Assembly: GCA_038317685.1 (NCBI GenBank)
Contig: JBBQBQ010000001.1
Location: 1-59,550 of the forward strand
Direction: 5' to 3'
DNA: 59,550 nt
DNA from: JBBQBQ01 sp038317685
GTDB taxonomy: Bacteria; Desulfobacterota; Desulfuromonadia; Desulfuromonadales; DDH964
The notes beneath the pieces were generated by a model, which was not told the origin of the DNA, did no database searches, and saw only the letters and a program-made list of their open reading frames with translations. A program made the position numbers and the translations under genes. Of this stretch, positions 56,180 to 59,550 are shown piece after piece; the first letter of the stretch is position 1; every line of letters begins with the position of its first letter.

Positions 56180-57181
56180 CTAGCGGGATATGAAACTCCC
56201 CTTACCCTTGCCTGACGGGATGTCGGTGCCGTGAATCCGCGAATGGCAGTCGGTGCAACTGGTATAGAAAGCTGGTTTGAGATTCGCGTCGTTATAAGCC
56301 GGATTGCCCGCCAGGGCCGGGTGGTGAGACTCCAGGTGGCCGGCGTGGCACTGCATGCACAGGAAGGGCTGGGCGACGGCCAGCAGGTTATTGTTGGGGG
56401 AACCGTGAGGGCTGTGACAGTTGGTACAGTCCTCGGTCACATCGGCGTGTTCATAGACAAAGGGCCCCTGGAACTCCATATGACAGCGAGTACACATCTC
56501 CTTGACCGAGGTCCCCTTGAGATTGTGTTCCTGGCTGGTGCCGTGGGGCTCATGACAGTCGGCGCAGCCGATCTTGTGCTCCGGCACCGGGTGGTGTGAA
56601 AATTGGGAGAACTCCATGCGCACATTCTGATGGCAGGTGTAGCAAAGTTCCGAGGTTTCGTGCCGGCTGACCTTCTGCTGCGGTCCCTGGTGCAGCTTGT
56701 GACAGTCGAAACAGGAAACGTCGCCGGACGCATGGGGGCTGGCACTCCAATACTGAAGATTGGGGGTGGAGGAGGCCGAGTGGCACTTGAGACAGATCAG
56801 CGATTGTGCAGGTGACGGGAGTTCCTTGAGATTCAGCAGGGTTGCGAAATCGCAGCGCAGTTTTTCGTCAATCTTCGCCACCGCCAGGCTCCCCGGTCCG
56901 TGGCACGACTCACAATTGACCAGCGGCAATCCGGAAGAGGCCTGAACCTGCTCGCCATGGATCGATTGTTTGAAGTCCTTGTAAATCCGGTCATGCTTGT
57001 GGCATTTGGCCAGGCAATCCTCGTTGCCGATGTAATCGGCATCGAGCCGACCGACAATCAGTCGTTCATAGTCGCGGACCGGCAACAGTGAACGGTCGTC
57101 CCGCAGGGTGCCGAGGTCAGTACAGGCAACGCTGATCAGGGCGAGGAGGATGACGGCGAAAAAGAGACCGAGGGTGCGCAA
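56180..57181 (-). CDS. Decahaem c-type cytochrome lipoprotein (DmsE/MtrA-like)
   Basis: 333 residues from TTG 57181, chosen because AGGAGG lies 7 bases upstream and the signal then starts properly. Lipoprotein signal LFFAVILLALISVAC. Nine CXXCH motifs follow (CESCH, CLKCH, CFDCH, CYTCH, CADCH, CTRCH, CTNCH, CMQCH, CTDCH). A tenth site near the N-terminus, CLAKCH, has three residues between the Cys. Spacing and length fit the MtrA/DmsE family, periplasmic electron carriers that insert into an MtrB-type barrel. The barrel gene is 58 bases downstream on the same strand. Confidence 0.9.
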   Translation of the reverse strand: MRTLGLFFAVILLALISVACTDLGTLRDDRSLLPVRDYERLIVGRLDADYIGNEDCLAKCHKHDRIYKDFKQSIHGEQVQASSGLPLVNCESCHGPGSLAVAKIDEKLRCDFATLLNLKELPSPAQSLICLKCHSASSTPNLQYWSASPHASGDVSCFDCHKLHQGPQQKVSRHETSELCYTCHQNVRMEFSQFSHHPVPEHKIGCADCHEPHGTSQEHNLKGTSVKEMCTRCHMEFQGPFVYEHADVTEDCTNCHSPHGSPNNNLLAVAQPFLCMQCHAGHLESHHPALAGNPAYNDANLKPAFYTSCTDCHSRIHGTDIPSGKGKGSFISR

Positions 57182-57431
57182 GGCGGGACCTCCTGAAGTT
57201 GATCCTTCACATGGCGGCAAGCGCCAGCAAAGAGAGCAGGAACACAATAAATAAGTGATTAGAAAATTTTATATGCAATATTCGTGGAAATTTTTAATGA
57301 CAGCCCCGGAGGCCGTCGCACAGCGACAATTTCCCGGGTTCGAGGCGGCGCAACGACATTCCCCGGTCCGGTGCCGTAAAATAACGGTCTTCTCTCCCCA
57401 AAACCCCGTCATTTAACGTCTTCCCGAATGG

Positions 57432-58520
57432 TCAAAAGAGGGTTCCGATGACCGTGCCCAGGGCAGAAATGGTCCCTGAGTCGCTCAAGCCGTCGGCCGC
57501 CTTTTCGACCTTGTGGAGGGTCGTCTTGGCATCCCGGTAGAGATCCTGATCATTGACCAGCCGCCCCAAGGTCCCCTGCCCCTCGTCGATCTTGGCGGCG
57601 ATGCTGTTGATCCGGGCCAGAGTGGAGCGGGCATCGTCATACAGGGCGGGATCGTTGACGAGCCGGCCGAGGCTTCCTTCACCGCGACTGGCCTTGGTGC
57701 TCAGCTCTCGGATGCCGGCCAGGGCATCGGTGGCATTGGTGTAAAAGGTGTCATCGGTCAACAGTTTGCCGAGGCTCCCCTGCCCGGCCTTGAGCCGGCC
57801 GGAGATCTCCTGCAGGTCGGTGCTCGCCGCCACCACCCGATCGTAGAGGGCCTGATCGGTGAGAAGCTTGCCGAGACTCCCCTCTCCCCGCTCAAGGCGT
57901 CCCACCACTGCTTTCAGATCGCCGACCGCCGCCTGCACCTCCTGGTAGAGGGCCGGATCGTTGACCAGCCTTCCCAGGGTTCCCTCCCCCTCGTCGACTT
58001 TGCGGGCCACGCTTTGCAGCCGCGCCACCGCATCGAGGAAGGAGACCTTGCTCTCCTCCAGAAGGCGGCTGAGATTACCGAAGACTTTTTCCTGGTTCCG
58101 TTCGAGGTTGGTGATCAGCTGGTCGATGCTCGCCCCTTCCCGCGAAGCCACCTCGGTGCCGGGAGGGAGAGGCGGGCTTGCCGGCGAACCGAAGTCGAGG
58201 CCAAGGAACTGGCCTCCGAGAAGATTCATCTGACGGATGGAGGCGATGGAGTCCTGGCGCAGATCGGTCCCGGCCACCACGTAGAAATCGACCCGCACCT
58301 GAGACCCTTCCAAGGCGATCTTCCGGATCTTGCCGACCTCGACCCCGGCCAGCCGCACCGGATCACCGGCCTTGATGCCGACCGCGGAGCGGAAATGGGT
58401 CCGGTAATCGAGCTGGGTTTCGAAGGGCCGCCAGTCCTCGACCAGTTCGATCATGACCGCCAGCACCACCAGGGCGGCGAGAAAGAAGAGGCCAACCTGT
58501 TGTTCAACCGTCAGACGCAT
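57432..58520 (-). CDS. MlaD-family (MCE domain) lipid-transport protein
   Basis: 362 residues. One N-terminal membrane helix (VGLFFLAALVVLAVMIELV), the MCE domain (YRTHFRSAVGIKAGDPVRLA then GVEVGKIRKIALEGSQVRV, MNLLGGQFLGLDFGS), and five 34-residue repeats of the form G-x-G-S/T-L-G-K/R-L-L/V-x-D-x-x-L/F-Y from about residue 178 to 350. It forms a periplasmic hexamer that carries phospholipid between membranes. It follows MlaF by 1 base. Confidence 0.9.
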   Translation of the reverse strand: MRLTVEQQVGLFFLAALVVLAVMIELVEDWRPFETQLDYRTHFRSAVGIKAGDPVRLAGVEVGKIRKIALEGSQVRVDFYVVAGTDLRQDSIASIRQMNLLGGQFLGLDFGSPASPPLPPGTEVASREGASIDQLITNLERNQEKVFGNLSRLLEESKVSFLDAVARLQSVARKVDEGEGTLGRLVNDPALYQEVQAAVGDLKAVVGRLERGEGSLGKLLTDQALYDRVVAASTDLQEISGRLKAGQGSLGKLLTDDTFYTNATDALAGIRELSTKASRGEGSLGRLVNDPALYDDARSTLARINSIAAKIDEGQGTLGRLVNDQDLYRDAKTTLHKVEKAADGLSDSGTISALGTVIGTLF

Positions 58521-58521
58521 G

Positions 58522-59391
58522 TCAATCGTCCCCTTTTAGGCCTTTGGTCGTGGTGTAGATAAAATTGCGGACCACCGGGTTGGGGCTCGCCTTGATCTCC
58601 GCCGGGGTACCGATCGCCACGATCTCTCCCGAGCTGAGCATCGCGACCCGGTCGGAGAGATACATGGCGAAGTTCAAATCGTGGGTGACGATCACCGTCG
58701 TCAGCTTGACCTCCCGCTTCAACCCTTGAATCACTCGCGCCAGCTCGTCGGAAGTGACCGGGTCGAGTTCGGCCGTCGGCTCGTCATAAAGAATGAGATC
58801 AGGATTCATGGCGAGGGAGCGAGCAATGGCGACCCGCTTGCGCATTCCGCCGGAAAGTTCCGAGGTGTCCAGCCCTTCCTTCCCTTCCAGGCCGACCAGC
58901 CGCAGTTTTTCGCGAATGATACGACGCACCCGGGACTCGTTGACAACCCTTTTTTCACGAAGCCAGAGGCCGACGTTCTCGCCGACGCTGAGAGAATTGA
59001 AGAGGGCCGAAGACTGGAAGACCATGCTGTAGCGATAGCGCCGGGGTTCCGAGGTGAGCGCCTCGGAGAAGATGTCGGCCCCGTCGATGAGGACGCGCCC
59101 CTGATCGGGACGGAGCAGTTTGACGAGGTGCTTGAGGAGGACGCTCTTGCCGGTCCCCGAGGGGCCGATAATGGAGAAGGTCTCGCCGGCGGCGATCTCC
59201 AGGTTGATATTACGCAGCACCGGTTGCCCACCGAAGGCCTTGTGCAGACCCTCGATGCGCACCGCGACCCCGCGCGAGGCGTGGTAGGGGGGGCCGGCCG
59301 CTCCCTCCACAACCGTCGACCCGGTAAAACCATGCACCAATCGGTTGAAGAATCGCTCCAAAGAGTTCTCCGTGGGGGCCTGGAAGGCCAC
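58522..59391 (-). CDS. MlaF-type ABC ATPase
   Basis: 289 residues, starting at GTG 59391, 2 bases after the permease stop. Complete ABC motifs: Walker A IIGPSGTGKSVLL, signature LSGGMRKRVAIARSL, Walker B LILYDEPTAELDPVTSDEL, H-loop TVIVTHDLNFAMYLSDRV. The first 40 residues form an extra N-terminal extension. It powers retrograde or anterograde phospholipid transport with MlaE and MlaD at the inner membrane. Confidence 0.92.
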   Translation of the reverse strand: MAFQAPTENSLERFFNRLVHGFTGSTVVEGAAGPPYHASRGVAVRIEGLHKAFGGQPVLRNINLEIAAGETFSIIGPSGTGKSVLLKHLVKLLRPDQGRVLIDGADIFSEALTSEPRRYRYSMVFQSSALFNSLSVGENVGLWLREKRVVNESRVRRIIREKLRLVGLEGKEGLDTSELSGGMRKRVAIARSLAMNPDLILYDEPTAELDPVTSDELARVIQGLKREVKLTTVIVTHDLNFAMYLSDRVAMLSSGEIVAIGTPAEIKASPNPVVRNFIYTTTKGLKGDD

Positions 59392-59393
59392 TC

Positions 59394-59550
59394 TTACATC
59401 ATCAGCCGGGTCAGAAAATAGTTGGCGACGAAGATCATCAGGAACGCCAGCACCACCGCCCGGGTCGTCGACTGGCCGATCCCCCGGGCCCCGCCGCTGG
59501 TGCGGAAACCGACATAACAGCCGACCTGGGCGATAATACCGCCGAAGACC
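59394..59550 (-). CDS. MlaE-type permease, C-terminal end (partial)
   Basis: Last 51 residues only; the gene begins beyond the window. VFGGIIAQVGCYVGFRTSGG, then GARGIGQSTTRAVVLAFLMI and FVANYFLTRLMM is the typical end of MlaE/YrbE permeases. Order E-F-D matches the standard mla operon. Confidence 0.88.
   Translation of the reverse strand, partial: VFGGIIAQVGCYVGFRTSGGARGIGQSTTRAVVLAFLMIFVANYFLTRLMM

Overview
The window looks like a chromosomal segment of a GC-rich deltaproteobacterium of the Desulfuromonadales/Geobacter type. The evidence is a ten-haem lipoprotein cytochrome next to an MtrB/PioB-like outer-membrane barrel, MCE-type lipid transport genes with repeated C-terminal modules, a possible c-di-GMP-type riboswitch, and GC-rich codon use. 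No 16S or other species marker is present, so this is inference.

Left host flank (1-9147). It holds the end of a polar amino-acid ABC ATPase, an EamA/DMT transporter, a BON-domain protein, a MucR/Ros regulator, a 755-base non-coding stretch with hairpins, a possible orphan riboswitch, a lipoprotein, and a decayed group II intron (frameshift, internal deletion and two in-frame stops in its reverse transcriptase). These are followed by a 59-residue lipoprotein, a tRNA-Gly(CCC) directly behind a CCA/poly(A) nucleotidyltransferase gene, and a class I/II aminotransferase.

Prophage (9148-51994, about 42.8 kb). This is a complete-looking Mu-like transposable phage. It has TG...CA ends, Mu-like end sequences and a flanking 6-bp target duplication (ACACGG). 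It sits 14 bp upstream of the -35 box of the aminotransferase promoter. The lytic genes all run on the minus strand, from Ner (47.6 kb) through MuA transposase, MuB-type ATPase, Gam, small zinc proteins, GemA, an HNH protein and a Mor-type activator. A leader region with terminator and activator-site candidates follows. Then come terminase, a portal-MuF fusion, protease with nested scaffold, capsid, connectors, sheath, tube, a -1 frameshifted tail chaperone, tape measure, baseplate, a tail fibre with a predicted propeller, the lysis genes, a second repeat-bearing fibre and a Dam-type methylase. The late order is head, tail, fibre, lysis, second fibre, modification.

Left-end cargo (48.1-51.9 kb, plus strand). 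A LexA-like S24 repressor is followed in the same direction by an unknown 209-residue protein, a large protein with a ParB-like N-terminus, and a second, unrelated Dam-type methylase. The last two genes are clearly AT-rich compared with the rest of the phage. Their position in the lysogenic transcription unit suggests a lysogenic-conversion or anti-phage function, and this is the best candidate for an undescribed system here.

Right host flank (51995-59550). It holds an AEC-family transporter, a DUF534-type ABC substrate-binding protein convergent to it, the MtrB-like barrel plus decahaem cytochrome pair, and an Mla-type operon (MlaD, MlaF and the end of MlaE) running off the window.
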